From Candidatus Woesearchaeota archaeon (GTDB taxonomy: Archaea; Nanobdellota; Nanobdellia; Woesearchaeales; DSVV01), in the NCBI GenBank assembly GCA_016215305.1, contig JACRKI010000124.1, positions 1-9,373 of the forward strand: a stretch of 9,373 bases of DNA. Direction: 5' to 3'. The translations under genes were made by a program, and so were the position numbers. Below the pieces are notes generated by a model. The model saw nothing but the letters and a program-made list of their open reading frames with translations. It ran no database searches and was not told where the DNA came from. Positions 1 to 6,318 of the stretch are shown here, piece after piece. How positions within the stretch are numbered: position 1 is the first letter of the stretch; the number at the start of each line of letters is the position of its first letter.

Positions 1-1
1 T

Positions 2-1009
2 CCTGCATGGAAAATTATGGCTGCGCTGATTTGCGGCAATACTTGTGTTCTCAAACCAGCAAGTGATTCTCCTCTCTGCGCGCTGACTTTTGTTCAATTG
101 CTTGAAAAAGCAGGCGTTCCTCCTGGCGTTGTCAATGTCGTGACAGGCGATGGTGAAACAACTGGAGCTGCACTTATCCGACATCCGCTTGTTCGCGCAA
201 TTTCGTTTACTGGCTCTCGCGCTGTTGGTGATTTTGTGGTTCGAAACGCCGGCGTGAAAAAAGTAGGTCTTGAGCTCGGAGGCAAAAACGCAATCATCAT
301 TATGGATGATGCTGATCTTCCGCTCGCAGTTGAAGGAGTTTTGTGGGGAGCTTTTGGAACAACAGGACAACGCTGCACTGCTTCCAGTCGAGTGATTGTT
401 CACAAAAAAATTCAGAAAGAATTTGAAATGCTTCTTCTTCGGGAAATCAAAAAGATACCTGTTGGCGATGGCATGAAATGCATGATTGGTCCGCTTGTCA
501 ATGAAGCTGCACTTTTGAAAACCGAAAAATATGTTTCCATTGGCATGCAAGAAGGCGCGACATTGCTTTCTGGCGGGAAACGTGTTTCTTCTTCAACTGG
601 CGGGTATTATTTCGCGCCAACAATATTTACGCACGTCAAACCAAAGATGCGCATTAGCCAGGAAGAAATCTTTGGACCAGTCCTTTGCATTTTGACGTGC
701 ACAGATCTTGCAGACGCGATTGCGATTTCCAACAACATTGAATATGGACTTAGCAGCGCAATTTATACAAACAATATTCGCAGCGCGTTTTTAGGAATCG
801 CGCATCTTGACGCAGGCATTACCTACATTAATTCCAGCACGATTGGCGCAGAAGTGCATTTGCCATTTGGCGGAGTGAAAGGAACTGGCAACGGCACTCG
901 AGAAGCAGGAGTGTTGGGCATTGAAGAATTCAGTGAAGTCAAGACAGTGTATATTGATTACAGCGGGAAACTGCAGAAAGCGCAGATTGACGAATTTGTG
1001 GAGAAATAA
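2..1009 (+). CDS. Aldehyde dehydrogenase (NAD(P)+ dependent), 5' end outside the window
   Basis: Oxidises an aldehyde to the carboxylic acid with NAD(P)+ in the cytoplasm; substrate not determinable. The reading frame is open from base 2 (PAWKIMAALICGNT...), so the first Met inside the window at base 17 is an internal residue: the family is about 480-500 residues and roughly 150 are missing. Numbering from that Met: the KPAS cofactor-binding segment is at 13-16, the Rossmann turn FTGSRAVG at 64-71, the general-base Glu86 in LELGGK, the catalytic Cys120 in GQRCTASSR, and EEIFGPV at 216-222. All catalytic residues are present. The C-terminal part (LPFGGVKGTGNGTREAG, then a VYIDYSGKLQKAQ tail) resembles the group containing alpha-ketoglutarate-semialdehyde and ALDH7-like dehydrogenases; that subfamily choice is inference. 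It ends in TAA and converges on mre11 52 bases away. Confidence 0.93.
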   Translation, partial: PAWKIMAALICGNTCVLKPASDSPLCALTFVQLLEKAGVPPGVVNVVTGDGETTGAALIRHPLVRAISFTGSRAVGDFVVRNAGVKKVGLELGGKNAIIIMDDADLPLAVEGVLWGAFGTTGQRCTASSRVIVHKKIQKEFEMLLLREIKKIPVGDGMKCMIGPLVNEAALLKTEKYVSIGMQEGATLLSGGKRVSSSTGGYYFAPTIFTHVKPKMRISQEEIFGPVLCILTCTDLADAIAISNNIEYGLSSAIYTNNIRSAFLGIAHLDAGITYINSSTIGAEVHLPFGGVKGTGNGTREAGVLGIEEFSEVKTVYIDYSGKLQKAQIDEFVEK

Positions 1010-1038
1010 GATGTTGAAATTGTATAGATTTTGTCTTC

Positions 1039-1065
1039 AAGTATAGTTTATTAAATACTTTTTAC
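1039..1065 (+). terminator. Weak hairpin plus T-run between the convergent genes
   Basis: AAGTAT (1039-1044) pairs with ATACTT (1055-1060), with a 10-base loop, and is followed by further T residues to 1063. It sits 30 bases after the aldehyde dehydrogenase stop and overlaps the mre11 stop on the other strand. A six-pair AT-rich stem is weak; archaeal termination depends mainly on the T-tract, so this is a plausible but unproven 3' end. Confidence 0.35.
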
Positions 1066-2282
1066 AATTCCAAATTCAAAACTTCATGCACTTCTTTTCT
1101 GATCCTATTTTCAAAATCAATAACTCTTTCTCCTTCTTGTTTTTCAGTGTTTAATGTTGCAAGCAATTGCGCTGCCCATTTTTGCTGCATTTCTTTTGAA
1201 AGAAACTCACTTTGAAATTGTCCTATGTGCTCCTCCATTACTCTCTGCTCAATTTCCGCTGTGTTTTCTCCCTGCACTTTGATGTGTTCCATCTCTCTTG
1301 TTTTCAACTGCGTTGTTGATTTCATCACGAAAAATGCTCCTTGCTGTTCCAGGAATTCTTTTGCTCCCTTAAAATCAATATCACTTATTTTTCCTTCAGA
1401 CAATTCACCCATGATTCTTATCGTGACGATTGCATTTTTCGTGTTTATTTTTTCTATTTCCATTCTCAACTTGCTGCTGATTGCTGCTGCTGATTCTTCT
1501 TTTGCTTCTATTGTTATGCTTTGGATCGGGTGAAGCACAACAGGAATATATTCCAACATTCCGTTGTCATACATATAGAAGCCGCCATTTTTGAGTTTCT
1601 CCAACTCGCTGAAACTGTTTGGAAAAAGAGGACCAGGATACACGACATTCTTGTAGCCATCAATATTTGCCTGTTTTACTATATGCACATGACCGCCTGC
1701 ATAATAGTCGCAGTTTTTTGGGAGAAATGATATTGGCTGCGCTTCCATCTTCTCCAACTCTTTTGGCTTGAGTTCTGCGATTGCGCTGTGAAACAAAAAT
1801 ATCTTAAACCCTGATTCCTGCTCAATATTTGTTGGATCAATTGCTTCATAGTATTTTCTTTCCAGACTTCCTTTTCTGCCGAGAATCCCTGTTATTTTCG
1901 CTCCTGTTTTTTTGTCAATAGTGAATTTGAGTTGAATTTTGTTTTGTTCTGTCACTGTCCCTTTCATCACATTGATGAGCAGACCTGCATGCTCCAGCAC
2001 ATCCAGCATTGTTTTTCCTGTCGCGGAAAAATCATGTGAGCCGGGAATAATATAGATAGGAATTCCTTTTTCCTGCACTTCTTTGAATTTTTTTGTCGCT
2101 GCTTTTAATTTCTCAATTGCAGGCAATGAAGTGTTAAAAATATCTCCTGCGATAAGAATAAAATCCACCTGCTTTTCTATTGAAATGTCCATTGCTTTGA
2201 GAAATGCCTGCGTGGAAAGATTGTTCAGTTTTTCTTCTCGCCAAGAACCAATGTGGCAGTCTGCAAGGTGGGAGAATTTCAT
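1062..2282 (-). CDS. mre11: Mre11/SbcD-like DNA double-strand break repair nuclease
   Basis: Calcineurin-like metallophosphoesterase of the Mre11 family, which with Rad50 processes DNA double-strand ends. The phosphoesterase motifs appear in order: Asp8 and His10 (LADCHIG), Asp47 (AGDIF), His83-Asp84 (PGSHD), His165 (LFHSAIAE), and His198 and His200 (GGHVH). The YPGPL segment at 215-219 matches the end of the nuclease domain. Residues from about 250 on form the capping/Rad50-binding part, with lower similarity and charged helices. One oddity is Ser82, where Mre11 usually has the metal-binding Asn of GNHD. Length of 406 aa suits archaeal Mre11. Start ATG fits the N-terminal beta strand MKFSHLADCH and has a TATA-like box 27 bases upstream. 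It lies 41 bases downstream of the secreted-protein gene, with herA before that; no rad50 is visible, since the neighbour downstream is the aldehyde dehydrogenase. Confidence 0.9.
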   Translation of the reverse strand: MKFSHLADCHIGSWREEKLNNLSTQAFLKAMDISIEKQVDFILIAGDIFNTSLPAIEKLKAATKKFKEVQEKGIPIYIIPGSHDFSATGKTMLDVLEHAGLLINVMKGTVTEQNKIQLKFTIDKKTGAKITGILGRKGSLERKYYEAIDPTNIEQESGFKIFLFHSAIAELKPKELEKMEAQPISFLPKNCDYYAGGHVHIVKQANIDGYKNVVYPGPLFPNSFSELEKLKNGGFYMYDNGMLEYIPVVLHPIQSITIEAKEESAAAISSKLRMEIEKINTKNAIVTIRIMGELSEGKISDIDFKGAKEFLEQQGAFFVMKSTTQLKTREMEHIKVQGENTAEIEQRVMEEHIGQFQSEFLSKEMQQKWAAQLLATLNTEKQEGERVIDFENRIRKEVHEVLNLEL

Positions 2283-2304
2283 GAAAATGGGAAGCGAGTT
2301 TGTT

Positions 2305-2313
2305 TTTATTAAG
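2305..2313 (-). promoter_or_regulatory. TATA-like box for mre11
   Basis: On the minus strand this reads CTTAATAAA, centred 27 bases before the mre11 ATG, in the 41-base gap after the secreted-protein gene. The spacing is the same as for other genes here and suggests mre11 can be transcribed on its own as a leaderless mRNA. The box matches the archaeal consensus less well than others in the window. Confidence 0.4.
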
Positions 2314-2323
2314 CTATTTGTTC

Positions 2324-2962
2324 TTAGCCAAAAAGAAACCGAAATATTTTGCCAAAAAATCCAATATTCTCTGTGCTCTTTGTTGTTTCTTCTGCATTTG
2401 TTTTTGTTATATCTGCTTGTGCCGCTTTTGTGTTTGACGCAGTATCCAAACCAGTGACATCATACCCGTCAATTTTTACTGCTGTATTATCATTGATGAC
2501 TTTTCTCGCACCTTGGTCAGCAGTTGTTTGATCTTCTCCATTCCTTGTCTGCGCTTCCAAATCTGCCCGCGTTCCCAATAAAAAATGCACTATTTGCCCG
2601 CTGATTATTTCCTGCTGCACCGCACTTTCTTTTGTTGCTGTTTGTCCTGCAATGGAATACAAGAACTTACATCTGTCTTGATCCCGCGCTTCTGTATTTA
2701 CAGGATACACTTCCTCAACAAAAATAGTTATTCCATCATATGTTTCTGTCTGGTGCCTGTTCACCACAACCGTATTTCCATTGACTTTGAAAATGCAGGC
2801 GCTTTCCTCCTTTGTCGCGCCAACACTCACATCAACAAGCATGATTGCCGCGTTCGCGTCATTTTCCTGCTGGATTGTCACAGCCGCAGCTGCTGTCTGA
2901 AGAAGCAATATGAATATGAGAAGATGAATTATTCCATACTTTGTCTGCGGGGGTGCAGTCAT
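2324..2962 (-). CDS. Secreted protein of unknown function with signal peptide
   Basis: Not recognised. The 212-aa product begins with a typical signal peptide: a short polar start, a hydrophobic core at about 11-21 (IIHLLIFILLL), then TAAAA as a likely cleavage region near residue 26. The mature part (30-135) is predicted mostly beta, with two cysteines, Cys56 and Cys98, that could form a disulfide outside the cell. Residues 135-198 are polar, Thr/Ala/Asn/Asp-rich and probably disordered. The last dozen residues (IGFFGKIFRFLFG) form a short hydrophobic/basic tail that could bind or enter the membrane. It lies between herA and mre11 with its own TATA box, so its position in a DNA-repair cluster need not mean a repair role. 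The start ATG is set by the signal peptide and by the box 26 bases upstream. Confidence 0.8.
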   Translation of the reverse strand: MTAPPQTKYGIIHLLIFILLLQTAAAAVTIQQENDANAAIMLVDVSVGATKEESACIFKVNGNTVVVNRHQTETYDGITIFVEEVYPVNTEARDQDRCKFLYSIAGQTATKESAVQQEIISGQIVHFLLGTRADLEAQTRNGEDQTTADQGARKVINDNTAVKIDGYDVTGLDTASNTKAAQADITKTNAEETTKSTENIGFFGKIFRFLFG

Positions 2963-2984
2963 TATATTGTCCTGAGAAAGTGGA

Positions 2985-2992
2985 TTATAAAT
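2985..2992 (-). promoter_or_regulatory. TATA box for the secreted-protein gene
   Basis: Minus-strand ATTTATAA, centred about 26 bases before the ATG at 2962, so transcription should begin at or next to the start codon. It lies just outside the left end of the 190-bp insertion. In the reconstructed pre-insertion sequence it would have directly followed the herA stop codon. Confidence 0.6.
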
Positions 2993-2999
2993 ACTTTAC

Positions 3000-3007
3000 T
3001 CAAATCC
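3000..3007. repeat. Left copy of 8-bp target-site duplication
   Basis: TCAAATCC directly abuts the left terminal inverted repeat of the 190-bp insertion. The identical octamer abuts the right terminal repeat at 3198-3205, in direct orientation, as expected for a duplication made on transposition. Confidence 0.8.
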
Positions 3008-3197
3008 GGCTGCGTAGAAATCCTTAGTTTCATTGGCTTATATTTACTTTTTTTCCGCCGCCGAGTTCGCACACTTGTCCTTTTCTTATCCCCTTATTAA
3101 CAAGGGGGATAAAAAAGAGACAAGAAAGGAAAAATAAAGCAAAAGACGGCGGAAAAAAGTAGGCATTAGGTTTTTCAAAGAGGATTTCTACGCAGCC
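3008..3197. mobile_element. MITE-like non-autonomous insertion, 190 bp, inserted at the herA stop codon
   Basis: The ends are perfect 17-bp inverted repeats: GGCTGCGTAGAAATCCT at 3008-3024 and its reverse complement at 3181-3197. They are flanked by the direct 8-bp repeat TCAAATCC. Inside are a second inverted repeat (3045-3060 against 3147-3161, about 15 pairs with one extra T) and a central hairpin (3074-3124). No transposase is encoded, so it would have to be moved in trans. On the herA strand the frame crosses the right target copy as ATG GGA TTT GAG and then reads GCT GCG TAG from the element. If the element and one octamer are removed, the frame reads GAG TAA, with the downstream TATA box following at once. 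The current herA end is therefore two element-derived codons longer than the inferred ancestral end. An 8-bp duplication occurs in several IS families, so the parent cannot be named. Confidence 0.8.
3074..3124. other. Central hairpin of the insertion, possible bidirectional terminator
   Basis: CTTGTC (3074-3079) pairs with GACAAG (3119-3124), and TTATCCCC (3086-3093) pairs with GGGGATAA (3105-3112), with a small loop and one bulged G. Both strands carry T- or A-rich flanks. It would form a stable hairpin in RNA transcribed past herA and could end that transcript; it could equally just be part of the element's fold. Confidence 0.6.
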
Positions 3198-4819
3198 TCA
3201 AATCCCATAAATCCAACCTTTTCCTCTTTGTCGTCACCAAATTCCTGTTTATACTTTGCAATATCCGCCGCAGCGTACTCTTCAAACAATGGCGCCTTGA
3301 TCGGAAGCGCAAACCTTGCAAAATTACTTGTCACAATCGCTTCGCCTTTATCGAGACTCGCAATCGCCCGCTGCGCCTGACTCAAATCCTGCGCAGCACT
3401 CTCAATAATCGCCTGCCGCTCTGCTGCCATTTCTGTTCCCAAAATAATTTTGGTGTTCATGTTCGCGAGAATCTCTCTCGGAATCAAACTGGGAAGCTGG
3501 GTAATCGCGCAAAGACCTACCTGAAACTTTCTTCCTTCCCGCGCAATCGTGCTGAAGATATTTCCTCCTCTTTCAAGCACTTCTTTTCCCAGCACTCTTG
3601 GCGCCTCTTCAATGATAATGCTGATGATTGGTTTGCTTCTCAACGTGTTTTGCCGTTTTTCATTTTGGTATCTCTGAAGAATTTCTGTGCTGATCATGGA
3701 CCCAATCAATAATTCTGTCGCTCCTTTGAAATTGGAGGTATCAATAATCACTGTCTTTGCCTCTTCCAGCTCATTGCAGATATCATGAACTGTCGCGCTT
3801 CCTGCGTTGAGATCAAAAATTCCATGGCAAAGCAGTTGATGCCCGCTCCATTCCAAATCAAGAATACTCAGCAATCTGCGTCTCGCGACCGCAATCGTCG
3901 CTTCATTAAATGTTCCCATTTTTTGCAGCGGGACATTCATCATAATCTTTTCAATCCAGCTGCTGCCAAATTCCCTATAATACGCATGCAATGCCTGCTC
4001 CTGCGGATCGCTCCACTGCACGACGCCTGCGAAATGCTGCGGCTTGATCAACATCAGATTTACTTTCAATGTCTTTGTCCCGATCGGCGGATTTTTTGGG
4101 GTATAATATTCGATTTTGTTTTTCATGGGATGATCTTTCATGCCAATGCTCTGTGTTTCTCTTCCATAATATTCATCATGCGGATCTAAAACAAGAATGC
4201 CGCACTCCTGTTTTTTTGTCGCGTCCCATAATAACACTGAAGTGAGATTTGATTTTCCTTTTCCTGTTGTCGCGCTGATGAGAATATGGTGGCTCAGCGT
4301 GTCTTTTGTCGGCAGCGAAATCGGAACAGGAAGGATTTTACTGCCGCTTCTCAACATGCCAAGAAAAAGCGCGTTTTGCTCTTTCGCGAGAAAATCTAAA
4401 TCTTCTGCTTCCACTTCGCGGATTGAACTGAGGAAATTTGGCAATGCCTTGCATGCTTTTGTTTTTGTTCCCTTGATCGAAATAATTCCTTTCAGTTGCG
4501 CGAGCGTATAATTTCTCAATTCCTGCTCATGCAAAAAGATGCGTTCATCATTATTTTGATGCTTCTCTTGATCTTCTCTGTCTTCTTGTTCTATTTTTTC
4601 TAACTCCATGCCAGAAATCAATTCAATATTTTGCTCTGAAAGCTGACTCGCATACAACAAATCCACCACTTCCAAAAGCATTTTCTGGTCAGCTGATTCC
4701 GCGACAAGCAATTCTCCAATCTCAATTTCCTTGCCTGCTTTTTGTCTTGCTATAATTTTTCCAAATTCTCCTCTGATAATCAGGCCCTTTGTCTTTTTCC
4801 CTGCACTGGTTTCTTCCAT
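3188..4819 (-). CDS. herA: HerA-type DNA translocase/helicase (FtsK-HerA ATPase)
   Basis: Hexameric ATPase of the HerA/FtsK family; in archaea HerA works with the NurA nuclease and alongside Mre11-Rad50 in DNA end resection. The N-terminal part (about 8-70, GLIIRGEFGKIIARQKAG...) fits the HAS-barrel domain, followed by a charged, likely coiled linker. The ATPase core has Walker A ATTGKGKS at 183-190 (the usual first Gly is Ala), the HerA-typical LDPHDEY at 211-217, Walker B IIIEEAPRV at 401-409 with Glu404/405, and TIAREGRKFQVG followed by ITQLPS at 424-444, the sensor region. Length of 543 aa suits the family. Start ATG has a TATA box 26 bases upstream. The last two codons and the TAG stop lie inside the inserted element; the inferred original end was ...GFMGFE then TAA. 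NurA is not visible in the window. Confidence 0.9.
   Translation of the reverse strand: MEETSAGKKTKGLIIRGEFGKIIARQKAGKEIEIGELLVAESADQKMLLEVVDLLYASQLSEQNIELISGMELEKIEQEDREDQEKHQNNDERIFLHEQELRNYTLAQLKGIISIKGTKTKACKALPNFLSSIREVEAEDLDFLAKEQNALFLGMLRSGSKILPVPISLPTKDTLSHHILISATTGKGKSNLTSVLLWDATKKQECGILVLDPHDEYYGRETQSIGMKDHPMKNKIEYYTPKNPPIGTKTLKVNLMLIKPQHFAGVVQWSDPQEQALHAYYREFGSSWIEKIMMNVPLQKMGTFNEATIAVARRRLLSILDLEWSGHQLLCHGIFDLNAGSATVHDICNELEEAKTVIIDTSNFKGATELLIGSMISTEILQRYQNEKRQNTLRSKPIISIIIEEAPRVLGKEVLERGGNIFSTIAREGRKFQVGLCAITQLPSLIPREILANMNTKIILGTEMAAERQAIIESAAQDLSQAQRAIASLDKGEAIVTSNFARFALPIKAPLFEEYAAADIAKYKQEFGDDKEEKVGFMGFEAA
3198..3205. repeat. Right copy of 8-bp target-site duplication
   Basis: TCAAATCC, identical to 3000-3007, directly outside the right terminal inverted repeat. 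It is part of the herA coding region; on the herA strand it codes GGA TTT and the first two bases of GAG. Confidence 0.8.
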
Positions 4820-4840
4820 GCAAAACGTAATCTTCAGAGA

Positions 4841-4848
4841 TTATTTAA
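4841..4848 (-). promoter_or_regulatory. herA: TATA box for herA
   Basis: Minus-strand TTAAATAA, centred about 26 bases before the herA ATG at 4819, predicting a leaderless transcript. Confidence 0.6.
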
Positions 4849-4904
4849 CAATTTCGATTCCTCTCTTTTCGTCTCTACTCTAGAATGGAAAATTATATAA
4901 ATGT

Positions 4905-4941
4905 ATAAATTTTACACGAACGTAGTGAGTATAAAATTTAT
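4905..4941. repeat. Inverted repeat in the divergent herA / coiled-coil gene promoter region
   Basis: ATAAATTTTA at 4905-4914 is the exact reverse complement of TAAAATTTAT at 4932-4941. The 17-base centre holds the core CGAACGTAGTGAGT. The right arm overlaps the TATA box of the rightward gene, so the element could be an operator as well as a repeat. The 21 bases at 4913-4933 match 6230-6250 at 18 positions. Confidence 0.55.
4930..4940 (+). promoter_or_regulatory. TATA box for the coiled-coil/DsbA-like gene
   Basis: TATAAAATTTA; the first eight bases are centred about 22 bases before the GTG at 4956 and 28 bases before a second in-frame GTG at 4962. The window's usual spacing lies between the two, so the start is uncertain by two codons. 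Confidence 0.5.
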
Positions 4942-4955
4942 TGAAGTGATAACCT

Positions 4956-6158
4956 GTGGCAGTGACTGATTCCCCAAAAGATACTCTGAAAAAGCAGCGT
5001 GAACGCCTTCTGTTAGAAATGCGGCATCTGGAGCAGACATATAAAAGCGGTTTGCTGCGTTTGCAGGAATATACGCTTGCGAAAAAAGCAGTGGATAAAA
5101 AGATTTCTTTGCTTGAGCAGAAGCAAAAACAATTCGAGGCAAAGGAAAAAGCTGTTGAAGAGATTCTTGGCGCTTCTTCGATACTTTCCTCTCAGAATTC
5201 AAAAGAGATTTCTTCTCATGAAAAACAGCATCACAAATATTTTGAGAAGATTGAAAAACCAAAAACAGTTGTTTCTCAAAATGGAGAAACTTCTTCCAAA
5301 CCGTTCAAAGATCTTTCAAAACCTCTTTCAACCAAAGATGCTTCTGAAAAGATAAAAGAGAAAATAGTTGAAAAAAAAACAGATGCAGAAAAAAAACCGC
5401 AGAAGAAAAAAGAAATTAGAGACAAAGAAGCAAGAGCACATAAGGAACAATCCTCCATAAAAAAAGAACAAATTCCTGCTTCTGAGCATCTGCAGATTCC
5501 TCATCAACTTCCTGCAGATTCTCTTCCCTCTTCTGTTTTGGATTCTTCGATTTCCTCTCCTCCGTGCAAGAACATTGATGAACTTGTCGAGCAGGAAGAT
5601 TCTAACTGGCGTTTCGCGCTCGCAATTCTGACCCTCTTCTTGCTCATCTTATTGTATGTCAAATTCACCTCTTTTGGCGGCTCTTCTGACGTGCTCACTG
5701 TTGATGCGTATCTTGACATCAACTCCCAATACAGCAAAGACATGCATGGTGTTTTGGCGCAATTAATGTCAGACTACGGACAATCTCTCTGGGTATCAAA
5801 TCATATTGTCGGTTCCACTCCTGAAAGCATTTTAGCCGGCACTGCCGCTGCCTGCGCTGATCAACAAGAACATGGAAGCGAATATCTTGATTATCTTTTT
5901 TCACAAGATGCCGCTTTTGCAACAGATGCAGACGCGATTGCTGTTGCTTCCACTCTTGGATTAGATGCTGCGTCATTTTCCGCTTGCCTCGCTGATCCTG
6001 CTGTGAAAAAACAATATATTTCATCGCAAGAGGAAATTGCTTCTTTAGATATTAGTTACACTCCCACTTTAATTATTAATAATAAGAAAGTGGTTGGCGC
6101 TGTTGGATATGATGCTGTCAAAATTGTTATTGATAAGGAAATGACATCACTGGGGTAA
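4956..6158 (+). CDS. Membrane-anchored coiled-coil protein with degenerate DsbA-like thioredoxin domain
   Basis: Residues 8-72 are a charged helical region; its stretch at 28-50 (TYKSGLLRLQEYTLAKK...) recalls SHOCT-like short helical domains, an inference. Residues 75-215 are Lys/Ser/Glu-rich and probably disordered. One TM helix spans about 219-236 (RFALAILTLFLLILLYVK). The C-terminal domain, 247-400, has the DsbA layout: VDAYLDINSQYSKDM where DsbA has its active-site CxxC, a helical insert with Cys300 (AAACADQQ) and Cys344 (FSACLADP), and the cis-Pro loop YTPTLIINN with Pro370. Both active-site cysteines are serines (Ser257, Ser260), so thiol-disulfide exchange at that site should be impossible; a chaperone or binding role, perhaps with a structural Cys300-Cys344 bond, is more likely. 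With the N-terminus inside, this domain faces out. Start is GTG 4956 or GTG 4962. Confidence 0.8.
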   Translation: MAVTDSPKDTLKKQRERLLLEMRHLEQTYKSGLLRLQEYTLAKKAVDKKISLLEQKQKQFEAKEKAVEEILGASSILSSQNSKEISSHEKQHHKYFEKIEKPKTVVSQNGETSSKPFKDLSKPLSTKDASEKIKEKIVEKKTDAEKKPQKKKEIRDKEARAHKEQSSIKKEQIPASEHLQIPHQLPADSLPSSVLDSSISSPPCKNIDELVEQEDSNWRFALAILTLFLLILLYVKFTSFGGSSDVLTVDAYLDINSQYSKDMHGVLAQLMSDYGQSLWVSNHIVGSTPESILAGTAAACADQQEHGSEYLDYLFSQDAAFATDADAIAVASTLGLDAASFSACLADPAVKKQYISSQEEIASLDISYTPTLIINNKKVVGAVGYDAVKIVIDKEMTSLG

Positions 6159-6201
6159 AATTTCAACATTCACTCCCTTTGGTCGTTCATGAGAAATTTT
6201 A
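6156..6201. repeat. Inverted repeat overlapping the stop codon of the DsbA-like gene
   Basis: TAAAATTTC (6156-6164) and GAAATTTTA (6193-6201) are perfect complements; the left arm starts with the TAA stop. The loop, read on the minus strand, contains TGAACGACCAAAGGGAGTGA, a variant of the GAACG...AGTGA core found at 4918-4930 and 6235-6247. It could act as the 3' end of the upstream transcript. Confidence 0.5.
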
Positions 6202-6205
6202 AATT

Positions 6206-6278
6206 CAAAATCCTTCATGAGCATCGCCCTACACGATCGAAGTGAGTGTACTTGGCCTATGCGAATGTTAGGATTTTG
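6206..6278. repeat. Long imperfect palindrome (73 bases) between genes
   Basis: CAAAATCCT (6206-6214) pairs with AGGATTTTG (6270-6278). Inside, CAT (6216-6218) pairs with ATG (6265-6267), GCAT (6221-6224) with ATGC (6259-6262), GCC (6226-6228) with GGC (6254-6256), and TACAC (6230-6234) with GTGTA (6246-6250), giving 24 pairs in one extended hairpin with small symmetric interruptions. The apex carries the CGATCGAAGTGAGT core. No flanking direct repeat was found. The element ends only 12 bases before the TATA box of the next gene. Confidence 0.65.
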
Positions 6279-6289
6279 TATAGAAAGGA

Positions 6290-6297
6290 TTAAATAG
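6290..6297 (+). promoter_or_regulatory. TATA box for the basic small protein
   Basis: TTAAATAG, centred about 26 bases before the ATG at 6319, with the A/G-rich GAAAGGA just upstream in the place of a BRE. Predicts a leaderless transcript. Confidence 0.6.
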
Positions 6298-6318
6298 CTC
6301 TTTTGTCATTGATTCTTT

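Noticed and set aside
2585..3100. Rightward 171-codon open frame across the secreted-protein gene and insertion
   Set aside because: It is antisense to a gene with a clear signal peptide, is Cys/Leu/Phe-rich without domain pattern, and crosses the element boundary.
3096..3187. herA readthrough extension past its TAG into the inserted element
   Set aside because: About 30 codons stay open after the TAG, but they are element sequence in the hairpin region, and the reconstructed ancestral gene ended at TAA before the element.
3008..3197. tRNA, CRISPR repeat or simple terminator as explanation of the repeats downstream of herA
   Set aside because: There is no cloverleaf or spacer-repeat periodicity. 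A plain terminator would not explain perfect 17-bp ends abutted by an 8-bp direct repeat.
6156..6278. Intergenic palindromes as transposon insertions
   Set aside because: No flanking direct repeats or shared terminal sequences were found for either inverted repeat, unlike the element at 3008-3197.
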